In this document: positions 10,494-18,478 of the stretch, piece by piece | Numbering within the stretch: position 1 is the stretch's first letter | Layout: every line of letters starts with the position of its first letter | Source of the DNA: JAFKFH01 sp017307375 | Lineage (GTDB): Bacteria; Pseudomonadota; Alphaproteobacteria; Ferrovibrionales; Ferrovibrionaceae | NCBI GenBank assembly: GCA_965229335.1 | Contig: OZ245874.1 | Location: 6,324,001-6,388,000 of the forward strand | Length of the DNA stretch: 64,000 nt | Direction: 5' to 3' | The notes under the pieces: model-generated | Told to the model about the DNA's origin: nothing | Database searches by the model: none | What the model saw: the letters and a program-made list of their open reading frames with translations, nothing else | Made by a program: the position numbers and the translations under genes

Positions 10494-10522
10494 CTTGATG
10501 AGGGGAACAAGCGTTCCTACAT
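10494..10522 (+). promoter_or_regulatory. Candidate heat-shock (RpoH) promoter for hsp20
   Basis: CTTGAT (10494-10499), a 16-base spacer and CCTACAT (10516-10522) closely resemble the alphaproteobacterial RpoH consensus of CTTGAA and CCTATAT-like boxes. Transcription would start near 10530, exactly where the hairpins of the leader begin. Confidence 0.6.
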
Positions 10523-10532
10523 TGATGCTACA

Positions 10533-10586
10533 GGCAGTGCCGATCCCCGGGCTGCCGCCGTCGCTCGCTCGGGACGAGGAGTAGAC
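10533..10586 (+). promoter_or_regulatory. ROSE-like RNA thermometer in the hsp20 leader
   Basis: Two hairpins fill the leader. The first pairs GGCAG (10533-10537) with CTGCC (10552-10556). The second pairs CTCGCTCG (10564-10571) with CGAGGAG (10575-10581) across a GGA loop, with one bulged G. The stem extends with GTC (10560-10562) and GAC (10584-10586). The 3' arm contains the Shine-Dalgarno GAGGAG, and the 5' arm contains UCGCU, matching the conserved UYGCU anti-SD with its bulged G in ROSE elements. Heating would free the ribosome-binding site. Hsp20 genes are the usual ROSE targets. Confidence 0.7.
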
Positions 10587-10589
10587 TTG

Positions 10590-11048
10590 ATGACGAGAGT
10601 GCCGTTGTTCAACAGCCCGTTGCTGCTCGGATTCGACCATGTCGAACGCGTGCTCGACCGGGTGGCCAAGTCGGGCAATGACGGCTACCCCCCGTACAAC
10701 ATCGAGCAGATCGGCGACGATCGCCTGCGCATCACGCTCGCCGTGGCAGGTTTCGCCGCCGACGACCTCGCCATCACCCTGCAGGAAAACCAGCTGGTGA
10801 TCCGCGGGCGGCAGAGCGAGGTGGCCGCCCCCGACCGCGTCTTCCTCTACCGGGGTATCGCGGCCCGGCAGTTCCAGCGCGCTTTCGTGCTGGCGGAAGG
10901 GATCGAGATCACCGGAGCGGAGTTGGACTCCGGACTGCTTCACATCGACCTCGTCCGGCCACGTGCCGGTACCGAGGTCAAGCGTATCGCCATCAACACC
11001 CCGGCCAAGCCTGGCGGGCGGCGGATGGCAGTGGACGATGGCGCCTGA
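10590..11048 (+). CDS. Small heat-shock protein, Hsp20 family
   Basis: A 152-residue alpha-crystallin-type holdase of IbpA class. The N-terminus (PLFNSPLLLGFDHVERVLDRV, PPYNIEQ) and the alpha-crystallin domain (RITLAVAGFAADDLAITLQENQLVIRG, FLYRGIAARQFQRAF, LDSGLLHIDLVRP) are standard for alphaproteobacterial Hsp20. A C-terminal I-x-I-like stretch (RIAINTP) would mediate oligomer assembly. ATG 10590 is chosen over TTG 10587 because GAGGAG at 10576-10581 is well placed for it. The leader has an RpoH-like promoter and a ROSE-like thermometer, so expression is probably heat-controlled at two levels. Confidence 0.94.
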   Translation: MTRVPLFNSPLLLGFDHVERVLDRVAKSGNDGYPPYNIEQIGDDRLRITLAVAGFAADDLAITLQENQLVIRGRQSEVAAPDRVFLYRGIAARQFQRAFVLAEGIEITGAELDSGLLHIDLVRPRAGTEVKRIAINTPAKPGGRRMAVDDGA

Positions 11049-11076
11049 ACAAGCGCCCCGTGGATAGGAGGTCGTT

Positions 11077-11298
11077 ATGCAGAACCATGTCACCGAATCC
11101 TTGCGTCACATGACGCCGGAAGCCTTCGCCATGATGGGTGCGCCGACCATTGCTTACGTGCGCGCGGTGGCAACCGAGGAGGGGCCGGCCTTTGGCCTGT
11201 TCGCCGTGAACGGCCAGCAGATCGGCACCTTCACCGAGCGCGAGCACGCCTTCATCGTGGCCCGCCAGAACGAGCTGGACCCGGTCAGCGTCCACTGA
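11077..11298 (+). CDS. DUF1150 family protein
   Basis: A 73-residue protein matching DUF1150: MGAPTIAYVRAV, a central FAVNGQQIGTFTEREHAFIVARQNELDP and a closing VSVH. In alphaproteobacteria this family is commonly found just after an hsp20 gene, as here (28-bp gap, GGAGG before the ATG), which suggests co-expression and a role tied to the heat-shock protein. The function is unknown. There is no membrane segment or signal peptide. A strong terminator follows, ending the two-gene unit. Confidence 0.88.
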   Translation: MQNHVTESLRHMTPEAFAMMGAPTIAYVRAVATEEGPAFGLFAVNGQQIGTFTEREHAFIVARQNELDPVSVH

Positions 11299-11313
11299 CC
11301 TCCGTCGCGACCG

Positions 11314-11342
11314 CCGGCAGCCCTGCGGGGCTGCCGGTTTTT
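11314..11342 (+). terminator. Rho-independent terminator of the hsp20-DUF1150 unit
   Basis: Ten-bp stem CCGGCAGCCC/GGGCTGCCGG with a TGCG loop (11314-11337) followed by five T residues. It starts 15 bases after the DUF1150 stop. Confidence 0.92.
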
Positions 11343-11351
11343 CCCTGACTG

Positions 11352-12461
11352 CTATTTCTTCCTTGGCTTGGCCTTCGGCTTGGCGCGGACCTGCTTCCTC
11401 GGCGGTTCCTCGGCGGTACGGTTCGAGAAGCTGGCATTGCCGAGCCCGGTGCCGATGGTCAGCACACCCCAGTCCCCGGCCTCGTTCATCGTCGGGACCT
11501 CGCTCAGGCCCTGGACCACCGCGTCGTTGTGCATCACCACGACGGTGTCGTGATCGCCGATCGCCGGGATTCGGCGGCTCAGCGCCGCCGGCAGGTTGAA
11601 GCGCTGGCTGGACCAGTTGCCCGGCAGGTTCTGTGCGCCCCGCTCGATCGACCCGTCGGGATCGATCAGCCCGGGGCAGCCGACCCCGATCAATGGCGCC
11701 AGCCGCATATCCTTCTTCTCCACCTTTGCCTGCAGGTCGCGCAGCATGTCGGCCAGGCGGTCGATCGCCTGTTCGCGGCCGGGCTTGTCGTCGACATGGG
11801 TCCACAGCTCGAACTGGCCGATCTCGGCCGCCGACAGATCGGCGGCCTTGTCGGTATTCAGCCGCACCACGCCGCAGCGGATGTTCGTGCCGCCGACATC
11901 GACGGCCAGCATGGCGTCGAACCCTTCCAGCAGCCATGACGGCATGATGCGGGTGCAGCCGATCAGCCCGGCGTGATCGGGATGGCGGGTCAGCGGCACC
12001 AGGTCGACGGCGATGCGCTCGGCCTTGAGGATGACGTCGGCCCGGCCGATCGCCAGTTCGCCGATCCGCGAATGGCGCAGGCCACCACCGACCACCACGC
12101 GCGTCACCGTCGACCAGGCCTTCAGCCGCAGGAATCGGCGCACCACCGCGGCGAGGGCGCCGGCGAACTCCTCGATCGCACCGTGGATGATGCCGGCGGC
12201 GATCGGATCGCCTTCCGCCAGCATCTTGTCGAGCGTCTTTTTCTTCAGGTCGCGGCTGGGCACCGCGCCGAATGGATCGTCGGCGACCTCGCCCACCTTG
12301 GCACGAAGCTCGTCGAGAATGGCGCGGAAAGCCCGCCCCGATGCCCGGTCGCCGACGAAGCCTTCGTCGTCGCGCAGTTCCAGGTTGTAGCTGGTGATGG
12401 TGACGTCCGGCAGCGTCAGCGCGCCGTGCGCGAAGCCGGAATGATCGTTCGATGTCGACAC
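11352..12461 (-). CDS. ROK-like sugar kinase fold protein with circularly permuted motif order
   Basis: A 369-residue protein with all the landmarks of a ROK kinase but in rotated order. Residues 20-180 resemble the C-terminal half of a ROK protein: GFVGDRASGRAF, then VVVGGG (122-127) and PDHAGLIG (161-168). The phosphate-1 motif AVDVGGTN, which normally starts a ROK protein, is at 186-193. It is followed by GCPGLIDPDGS (261-271), a catalytic-Asp-like HNDAVVQGLSE (311-321) and GTGLGNA (337-343), after which a short basic lysine/arginine tail ends the protein. The predicted role is phosphorylation of a sugar or a regulatory ligand-binding function. The usual CxCGxxGC zinc motif is absent. Confidence 0.78.
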   Translation of the reverse strand: MSTSNDHSGFAHGALTLPDVTITSYNLELRDDEGFVGDRASGRAFRAILDELRAKVGEVADDPFGAVPSRDLKKKTLDKMLAEGDPIAAGIIHGAIEEFAGALAAVVRRFLRLKAWSTVTRVVVGGGLRHSRIGELAIGRADVILKAERIAVDLVPLTRHPDHAGLIGCTRIMPSWLLEGFDAMLAVDVGGTNIRCGVVRLNTDKAADLSAAEIGQFELWTHVDDKPGREQAIDRLADMLRDLQAKVEKKDMRLAPLIGVGCPGLIDPDGSIERGAQNLPGNWSSQRFNLPAALSRRIPAIGDHDTVVVMHNDAVVQGLSEVPTMNEAGDWGVLTIGTGLGNASFSNRTAEEPPRKQVRAKPKAKPRKK

Positions 12462-12517
12462 GTCGGGACCTTTTCGCGGGGATTACCCCGGAAAACGCCC
12501 CGGCCGATCGATTGGTT

Positions 12518-12541
12518 GCGCCGGCCGATCAGGGCCGGCGC
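12518..12541 (-). terminator. Candidate terminator hairpin after ptsN
   Basis: A nine-bp stem GCGCCGGCC/GGCCGGCGC with a six-base loop lies between ptsN and the permuted ROK gene. There is no T tract on either side, so it may be a weak or factor-dependent terminator. Confidence 0.4.
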
Positions 12542-12550
12542 GATGCCAAT

Positions 12551-13015
12551 TCAGGCGGCGTTGGTCGCCGGTGCCTCGGTCAGCAGCGCATAGAGGGCGT
12601 CGGGGTTGTCGGTCCCGCGCAGCTTTTCGCACATCGACTTGTCGCGCAGCAGGCGCGAGACCCGGGCCAGTGCCTTCAGGTGATCGGCGCCGGCAGTTTC
12701 GGGTGCGAGCAGCACGAAGATCAGGTCGACCGGCAAATTGTCGATCGCATCGAAATCGATCGGCGTGTCCAGCCGGGCGAACAGGCCATGCAGCCGGTCA
12801 AGGCCCGGGATCCGGCCATGGGGTATCGCCACCCCATGGCCGACGCCGGTCGAACCCAGCCGCTCGCGCTCGAGCAGGGTCTCGAAGATCTGCCGCTCGT
12901 GCAGGCCGGTCAGCCGCGCAGCACGCGTGGCCAGGTCCTGCAAAGCCTGCTTCTTGCTGGTTGCCTTGAGTGAGGCGACCACGCCGTTCGCTGTCAACAC
13001 TTGAGCTATCTCCAT
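12551..13015 (-). CDS. ptsN: PTS IIA-like nitrogen-regulatory protein
   Basis: A 154-residue EIIA(Ntr) protein, the last phosphocarrier of the nitrogen-related PTS. The phosphorylated histidine is His66 in GVAIPHGRIPGL. Other family features are the RLGSTGVGHG loop and the C-terminal region with DLIFVLLAPE and HLKALARVSRLLRD. It regulates potassium transport, stress and nitrogen functions in other proteobacteria. It lies in the classic rpoN-hpf-ptsN order, 54 bp after hpf. Length and start are normal. Confidence 0.95.
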   Translation of the reverse strand: MEIAQVLTANGVVASLKATSKKQALQDLATRAARLTGLHERQIFETLLERERLGSTGVGHGVAIPHGRIPGLDRLHGLFARLDTPIDFDAIDNLPVDLIFVLLAPETAGADHLKALARVSRLLRDKSMCEKLRGTDNPDALYALLTEAPATNAA

Positions 13016-13069
13016 GCGCGCGCGCTCCCAGATCGCGCGGACGCAACGACCTGGGGCGAGGCCGCGCGT

Positions 13070-13399
13070 TTAGCCTAGATCGGCCGCGCGGGGCGGCACG
13101 CTGGCATGATGGTTGCGCCGCTCGCGCTTGTCGCGACGGAGTTGCTTCTCCAGTCGCTCGATCGCGGCATCGGCTGCGGGGTAGATTTCGTTCGCCTGGC
13201 CCTCGGCAACGGCAGTGATGCCGGAACCGACATGGACCTTGCATTCGCATTGGAACATCGCGCCCTCGCGTCGGAGGACGACGTTGGCATCGATGGCATG
13301 GTCGAAATACTTCGCGACCTTGGCCTGAAGACGCTCGCTGATATGGTGGCGGAGCGCGTCGCCGAGGTCGATCTGCTTGCCGGAGATATTGATGTTCAT
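13070..13399 (-). CDS. hpf: Ribosome hibernation promoting factor (short form)
   Basis: A 109-residue S30AE-domain protein that binds the 30S decoding region in non-growing cells. The start MNINISGKQIDLGDALRHHI and the basic patch EKQLRRDKRERR are typical. Only the N-terminal domain is present; the C-terminal dimerisation domain of the long form (about 190 residues, usual in many alphaproteobacteria) is missing, and just 54 bp separate it from ptsN, so it has not been moved to a neighbouring frame. ATG 13399 is chosen because the upstream extension is not family-like. It lies between rpoN and ptsN, as in many proteobacteria. Confidence 0.9.
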   Translation of the reverse strand: MNINISGKQIDLGDALRHHISERLQAKVAKYFDHAIDANVVLRREGAMFQCECKVHVGSGITAVAEGQANEIYPAADAAIERLEKQLRRDKRERRNHHASVPPRAADLG

Positions 13400-13609
13400 G
13401 CTTCGAAACCCGTGCTGTTGGGTCCGGTGACCGTGTCGCCCACCCAGGGATTCCCGTGTGGGAGTGACCGCTGCCGAAGCATCGATGGCCTCGTCGAAAG
13501 CGGCCTGGGAGAAGCCTATCACGGCTACGCGGGGCCGGACCATAGGGATTAGGTAAAGGACTGTCAATCCGACCGGAAAACGCCCGATATTCCGTGACGT
13601 TCCAACGAT

Positions 13610-15124
13610 TTAGCCCTTCTCGGCCAGATCCTTCTGGCGACGCCGCTGCACCGATGACGGGATGTTAAGCGCCTCCCGGTACTTCGCCACCGTGCGCCGG
13701 GCGATGTCGATGCCGTCGTCCTTAAGCAGCTCGACCAGCCGGTCATCGGAGAGGACGGCTTTGCCCTCGCCGTCGATCAGCGACTTGATGCGGTGACGCA
13801 CCGCCTCGGCCGAATGGGCCGCGCCGCCGTCGGTCGAGGCGATGGCGGCGGTGAAGAAATACTTCAGCTCGAAGATCCCGCGCGGCGTCGCCATGTACTT
13901 GTTCGAGGTGACGCGGCTGACCGTGCTTTCGTGCATGCCGATGGCATCGGCGATGGTCCGCAGGTTCAACGGGCGCAGATGGGCGACGCCGCGCACCAGG
14001 AAGCTGTCCTGCTGGCGCACGATCTCGGAGGCGACCTTGAGGATCGTCGTCGCCCGCTGATCGAGCGAACGCAGCAGCCAGTTGGCCGACGACAGGCAGT
14101 CCGACAGATAGGACTTGGTCGCCTTGTTATGGCTGCCGACGGTGGCGAGATAACGCTGGTTGACGAGCAGACGCGGCAAGGTCTCGCCGTTCAGCTCGAC
14201 CGTCCAGCCGCCTTCCGGCGCCCGGCGGACCAGCACGTCCGGGATCAAGGTCTGCGCCGTCTCGTGCTCGAACGCGGCACCGGGTCTGGGATTCAGGGCC
14301 CTGATCTCGCGGATCATGTCGGCCACATCCTCGGCATCGGCGCCGCAGACCCGCATCAGCGCCGCGGTGTCGCGCGCGGCGAGAAGGTCGAGATGCTCGA
14401 GCAGCTTGGCCATCACCGGGTCGCAGCGATCACGCTCGACCAGTTGCAGCCTGAGGCATTCGGCAAGATCCCGGGCCATCACGCCGGTGGGGTCGAAACC
14501 CTGGCAGCGGACCAGTACGGCCTCGACCTGCGCCGCCGGCGCCCCCAGGCGTTCCGCGATGTCGGCGACCGGCTCGCGCAGATAGCCCGCCTCGTCGACC
14601 AGCCCCACCAGATGCATGGCGATGGCGCGTTCGACCGGGTCGGTGAATTCCAGGCTGACCTGATCCGCCAGATGCTCGCGCAAGGTCGGGCGCTCGGACA
14701 TCAGCTCGGTGAAGTCGGTCCGATCGTCGTCGAAGGTCGCAGATCCGCCGCGCCCCTCGATCAACCCATCATAGGAATTATATCCCTGATCGGACGGACC
14801 GTCGTTGGTGAAGGTGTTGTCGATCTCGGCATCTATCGCCGTGTCGGCATCGGCCTGGCGCGGCTTGTCGGGATCGAGCTCCAGGGCAGACAAGCCCTGC
14901 GTCGCCTCCGGTACCGCCTCCGGCGCATCGCCGTCGGCGCCGTCGAAGTCGCCGCCACCGTCCGCATCGACGCGCTCGAGCAGCGGGTTGCGCTCCAGCT
15001 CCTGCTCGACATAGGCGACGAGTTCGAGATTGGAGAGTTGCAGCAGCTTGATCGCCTGCTGCAATTGCGGGGTCATCACCAGGGCCTGGCCCTGGCGCAA
15101 CTCCAACCGCGGCGCCATCACCAT
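13610..15124 (-). CDS. rpoN: RNA polymerase sigma-54 factor
   Basis: A 504-residue sigma-54. Region I is the glutamine-rich LELRQGQALVMTPQLQQAIKLLQ, followed by the acidic linker (about 60-130), the core-binding region, the helix-turn-helix MHESTVSRVTSNKY and the RpoN box ARRTVAKYR at about 475-483, which reads the -24 element. Length is normal. It is needed by the AcoR-type activator elsewhere in the window and by any nitrogen-control genes. It follows lptB by 12 bp and is probably read through from the lpt operon. A second possible start is Met3 (15118). Confidence 0.97.
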   Translation of the reverse strand: MVMAPRLELRQGQALVMTPQLQQAIKLLQLSNLELVAYVEQELERNPLLERVDADGGGDFDGADGDAPEAVPEATQGLSALELDPDKPRQADADTAIDAEIDNTFTNDGPSDQGYNSYDGLIEGRGGSATFDDDRTDFTELMSERPTLREHLADQVSLEFTDPVERAIAMHLVGLVDEAGYLREPVADIAERLGAPAAQVEAVLVRCQGFDPTGVMARDLAECLRLQLVERDRCDPVMAKLLEHLDLLAARDTAALMRVCGADAEDVADMIREIRALNPRPGAAFEHETAQTLIPDVLVRRAPEGGWTVELNGETLPRLLVNQRYLATVGSHNKATKSYLSDCLSSANWLLRSLDQRATTILKVASEIVRQQDSFLVRGVAHLRPLNLRTIADAIGMHESTVSRVTSNKYMATPRGIFELKYFFTAAIASTDGGAAHSAEAVRHRIKSLIDGEGKAVLSDDRLVELLKDDGIDIARRTVAKYREALNIPSSVQRRRQKDLAEKG

Positions 15125-15136
15125 CGCCGCGTCACC

Positions 15137-15910
15137 CTACCAGGAGAAGCGTTCGCCGAGATAGACCCGGCGCACCCCTTCGTGCGCGACGATTTCGTCG
15201 GGTGCGCCTTCCATCAGCACCTGGCCGTCGTGCAGGATGTAGGCGCGATCGATCAGGTCGAGCGTCTCGCGCACATTGTGGTCGGTGATCAGCACGCCGA
15301 GGCCGCGATCCTTCAGCTGCAGCACGAGGTCGCGGATTTCGCCGACCGCGATCGGGTCGATGCCGGCCAGCGGTTCGTCGAGCAGCATGAACGAGGGCTG
15401 CGATGCCAGGGCGCGCGCGATCTCGACGCGCCGGCGTTCGCCGCCGGACAGCGCGATCGACGGCGTGCGCCGCAGGTGGCTGATCGAGAATTCGGCCAGC
15501 AGATCGTCGAGCATCTGTTCGCGCCGGTCGGCCTCGCTTTCGGCCGCCTCGAGCACGGCGCGGATATTCTGTTCGACGGTGAGCCCGCGAAAGATCGAGG
15601 CTTCCTGCGGCAGGTAGCCGAGGCCCAGCCGTGCCCGCCGATACATCGGCAGCGCCGTGATCTCGTTGCCGTCGAGCATGACGCGGCCGTAATCCGCCTG
15701 GATCAGCCCGGTGATGATGTAGAAGCAGGTGGTCTTGCCCGCGCCGTTCGGTCCGAGCAGGCCGACGGCTTCGCCGCGCTGCACCTTGACCGAGACATCG
15801 CGCACCACGGGCCGCCCCTTGTAGCGCTTGCCCAGGTTGAAGGCTGCGAGGCCCGGATTGTCGGCCACCAGCCGCGGCCCCTGGTCCGGCGCCGTCTCGG
15901 CTGCGGTCAT
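15137..15910 (-). CDS. lptB: LPS export ABC transporter ATPase LptB
   Basis: A 257-residue ATPase that drives lipopolysaccharide extraction with LptFG at the inner membrane. It shows Walker A GLLGPNGAGKTTCFYI, the Q-loop region GLGYLPQEASIFRGL, the signature LSGGERRRVEIARAL, Walker B FMLLDEPLAGIDPI and switch His in LITDHNVRETL. The N-terminus is extended by about 25 residues relative to E. coli. Its start overlaps lptA by four bases (ATGA). It belongs to the kdsD-lptC-lptA-lptB-rpoN row. Confidence 0.97.
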   Translation of the reverse strand: MTAAETAPDQGPRLVADNPGLAAFNLGKRYKGRPVVRDVSVKVQRGEAVGLLGPNGAGKTTCFYIITGLIQADYGRVMLDGNEITALPMYRRARLGLGYLPQEASIFRGLTVEQNIRAVLEAAESEADRREQMLDDLLAEFSISHLRRTPSIALSGGERRRVEIARALASQPSFMLLDEPLAGIDPIAVGEIRDLVLQLKDRGLGVLITDHNVRETLDLIDRAYILHDGQVLMEGAPDEIVAHEGVRRVYLGERFSW

Positions 15911-16584
15911 GGTTTCTGGCCCTGCTGGTTGTTGCGCTCGGGGACGAACAGGCCGCGCACGCGCTGGCCCGGCTGGACCTCCATCGTCGACCGCCCGGTG
16001 ACCATGTCGACCGTTGCCTTGTTGCCGCGCAGCACGCTCTGGCCGCGGGTGATGACGACGTTGCCGACCAGCACCACGACCTTCTTGTCGACGTCGTAAT
16101 CGCCGGTCTCGCCCTGCGCGGTCTCGGTCGGCGATGAGACGAAGACATTGCCGATCGCCTCGATGCGCGAGATCGTGCCCATCGAATCGTCCTGGGCCGG
16201 GGCCTGCGCGGCGGGCGGGGTCTTCGCCGCCGGCTTGGCGCCGGGGGTGGGCGAAGCCGATTTCTGCCGATAGTGAACCTTCAGCGTGTCGGCCTTCAGC
16301 CGCAAGTCACCCTGGATCGCCTCGACCTGGCCGGTGAAGATCGCGACCTGCTTGGCCTGCTGCACCTCGAGCGCGTTCGACGAGATATCGATCGGCTGGT
16401 CGGTCGAGGCGGCGCGGCCACCGCCGAAGATGCCGGTCGGATTGGCATTGCCGCCCGGCGCCGCCTCGCTCTGTGCCGGCGCCGGCTTGGGCGCGGACTT
16501 CGACGGCTGCTGGGCCGCGACCGGGGCCGCCCCGATCGCCAGCGCACAGACCATCATCGGCAGGAAACCAAACCTCGACATCAC
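15907..16584 (-). CDS. lptA: LPS transport periplasmic protein LptA
   Basis: A 225-residue exported protein that forms the periplasmic bridge for lipopolysaccharide. An N-terminal signal (FGFLPMMVCALAIGAAPVAA) precedes a proline/alanine-rich linker. The OstA-like beta-jellyroll follows: PIDISSNALEVQQAKQVAIFTGQVEAIQGDLRLKADTLKVHY, then IEAIGNVFVSS and GDYDVDKKVVVLVGNVVITRGQSVLRGNKATVDM. A low-complexity Pro/Ala/Lys insertion (about 135-150) splits the domain and is unusual. It overlaps both lptC and lptB by four bases. Confidence 0.93.
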   Translation of the reverse strand: MMSRFGFLPMMVCALAIGAAPVAAQQPSKSAPKPAPAQSEAAPGGNANPTGIFGGGRAASTDQPIDISSNALEVQQAKQVAIFTGQVEAIQGDLRLKADTLKVHYRQKSASPTPGAKPAAKTPPAAQAPAQDDSMGTISRIEAIGNVFVSSPTETAQGETGDYDVDKKVVVLVGNVVITRGQSVLRGNKATVDMVTGRSTMEVQPGQRVRGLFVPERNNQQGQKP

Positions 16585-17300
16585 CCTGCACCTTTATCCT
16601 TGTAAAGGGTGGTCTCGACCCCGTTGATGAAGCGCACCACCGCACCGCGCTCGTAAACGCGCAGCCCGTTTGCCTTGATCCGGCCCATCGGCCCATGGCC
16701 CCAGACCTTGGAGTCGCTCTCGACCGTACCCTTTGCGAGATCCGCCTCGGCCTCGTCGGCATGAAATTCGTAGCCGAGATCGGAATAGACGGCGACGTTG
16801 CCGTGCAGCGCCAGCTTGCGCTCGTTCTGGAAATAGACGCCGGTATCGGCGCGCAGGGTCAGCCAGGTGCCGTCCTCGAGCGTGATGTCGGCGTTCAGCG
16901 CATCCAGGATGACCTGATCCTGGTGGGCCGGGTCCTGCATCGCATTGTCGGCGGTGACCAGGAACGGCCGGTTCTCGGAATCGGTCCCGCGGAATCGCGC
17001 ATTGCGCATCACGAGCTGGTCGTCCGACGTGCCGACATCGGCGAAGGACAGGCGAAAGCCTTCCGGCTTGTTCATCTGCGGCCAGACCAGCACGACGGTG
17101 GTCAGGATCAGCGCCAGCAATGGCAGCATGATCCGCATCAGCCGGACGAAGCGGCTTTTCCGTGCCCGTACGGCCGCTGCCGGGCCGGTGCGCCGACCGG
17201 CGATCTCGCGCCGTCGGCGGGCCGCGTCGTCATGCGCGTCCCCGGCCGGATCGAGGCCCGGCAGCAACGGCGGCGGCTCGTCGAGCGGTGCCGCCATCAC
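16581..17300 (-). CDS. lptC: LPS export protein LptC
   Basis: A 239-residue bitopic protein. One transmembrane helix (about 54-74, LMRIMLPLLALILTTVVLVWP) is followed by a periplasmic LptC fold with MRNARFRGTDSENRPFLVTADNA, LTLRADTGVYFQNERKLALHGNV and GHGPMGRIKANGL. The cytoplasmic N-terminus is long (about 50 residues) and Pro/Arg-rich, as in many alphaproteobacterial LptC proteins. It passes lipopolysaccharide from LptBFG to LptA. It is separated from kdsD by two bases and overlaps lptA by four. Confidence 0.93.
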   Translation of the reverse strand: MMAAPLDEPPPLLPGLDPAGDAHDDAARRRREIAGRRTGPAAAVRARKSRFVRLMRIMLPLLALILTTVVLVWPQMNKPEGFRLSFADVGTSDDQLVMRNARFRGTDSENRPFLVTADNAMQDPAHQDQVILDALNADITLEDGTWLTLRADTGVYFQNERKLALHGNVAVYSDLGYEFHADEAEADLAKGTVESDSKVWGHGPMGRIKANGLRVYERGAVVRFINGVETTLYKDKGAG

Positions 17301-17302
17301 GT

Positions 17303-18307
17303 TCAGGCCACCCCAGCCCGCAGGCAGTCGTGGATATGGATCAGCCCGACCGGACGCCCCGAATCGTCGAGGACGAACAACGCGGTGATCGACTTGGCAT
17401 TCATCAGGCCGAGCGCCTCGGAGGCCAGCGCCCGCGGCCGGATGGTGCGGGGTCCGCGCGTCATCACCCGTGCGACCGGCTCGGCCAGTAGCCCGGGGTT
17501 CATGTGGCGGCGCAGGTCGCCGTCGGTGATGACGCCGGCAAGCCGGCCATCGTCGGTCACGACACCTACGGTACCGTAACCCTTGGCGGACATCACCAGG
17601 ATCGCATCCTGCATCGTCGCCCCTTCGCCGATCAGCGGCAGCGCGTCACCGTCGTGCATCAGCTCGGCCACCCGTTTGAGGCGGGAACCGAGCTTGCCAC
17701 CGGGATGCAGCACCTGGAAATCCTCGGCGGTGAAGCCGCGACGCTCCAGCAGGGCCACGGCCAGCGCATCGCCCAGGCCGAGCATCAGCGTGGTCGACGT
17801 GGTCGGGGCGAGGCCGAGCGGGCAGGCTTCCGGCGCGGGCGGCAGGATCAGGCCGATATCGGCCGCCTGATCGAGGGTCGAGCCCGGGCGCGAGGTGATG
17901 CCGATCAGCGGGATCGCAAAGCGCTTGGCATGGGCGATGAGATCGGCCAGTTCAGGCGTTTCACCGGAATTCGACAGGCAGAGCACCGCATCGCCGGCGA
18001 CGATCATGCCGAGGTCGCCGTGGCTGGCCTCGCCGGGGTGGACGAACGTCGCCGGCGCGCCGGTCGAGGCGAGTGTCGCCGCGATCTTCTTGGCGATATG
18101 GCCCGACTTGCCCATGCCGGACACGACGATCCGCCCGGCAACGCGCGACAAGAGGTCGACGGCCGCGGCAAACCGGGCATCGAGCGCCGCCGACAGGGCC
18201 TTGAGCGCCTCGGCCTCGAGGTTCAGGACGCGCTGGCCGGCGGCGATGTCGCGGGCCGCGCCGGCAGACGGCAGCCCGTCACACTGATCAACCATGGTCT
18301 GCTGCAT
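17303..18307 (-). CDS. kdsD: Arabinose-5-phosphate isomerase (KpsF/KdsD)
   Basis: A 334-residue enzyme that interconverts ribulose-5-phosphate and arabinose-5-phosphate, the first step to Kdo for lipopolysaccharide. The SIS domain has VVSGMGKSGHIAKKIAATLASTG (about 62-84), HPGEASHGDLGM and LSNSGETPEL. Two CBS domains follow (MHDGDALPLIGEGATMQDAI; MTRGPRTIRPRALASEA). The start is taken at 18307 because GGAAG lies nine bases upstream; a start at 18343 would add 12 residues without family similarity. It heads the lptCAB-rpoN row. Confidence 0.94.
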   Translation of the reverse strand: MQQTMVDQCDGLPSAGAARDIAAGQRVLNLEAEALKALSAALDARFAAAVDLLSRVAGRIVVSGMGKSGHIAKKIAATLASTGAPATFVHPGEASHGDLGMIVAGDAVLCLSNSGETPELADLIAHAKRFAIPLIGITSRPGSTLDQAADIGLILPPAPEACPLGLAPTTSTTLMLGLGDALAVALLERRGFTAEDFQVLHPGGKLGSRLKRVAELMHDGDALPLIGEGATMQDAILVMSAKGYGTVGVVTDDGRLAGVITDGDLRRHMNPGLLAEPVARVMTRGPRTIRPRALASEALGLMNAKSITALFVLDDSGRPVGLIHIHDCLRAGVA

Positions 18308-18478
18308 CGCGCTGCTTCCGGGCCAAAGACTGTATACAAACAAGATTCATGCCAACCGCGGGCAGTATCCGTCATCGGTCGCGCGAATGCAAAGATTCGT
18401 GAAAACCGAAAAGGGCCCGGACCATCCGGTAGATGGTGCCCGAGCCCCCATCGCGCAAGCCCGTGCGGCTCGCGACCC

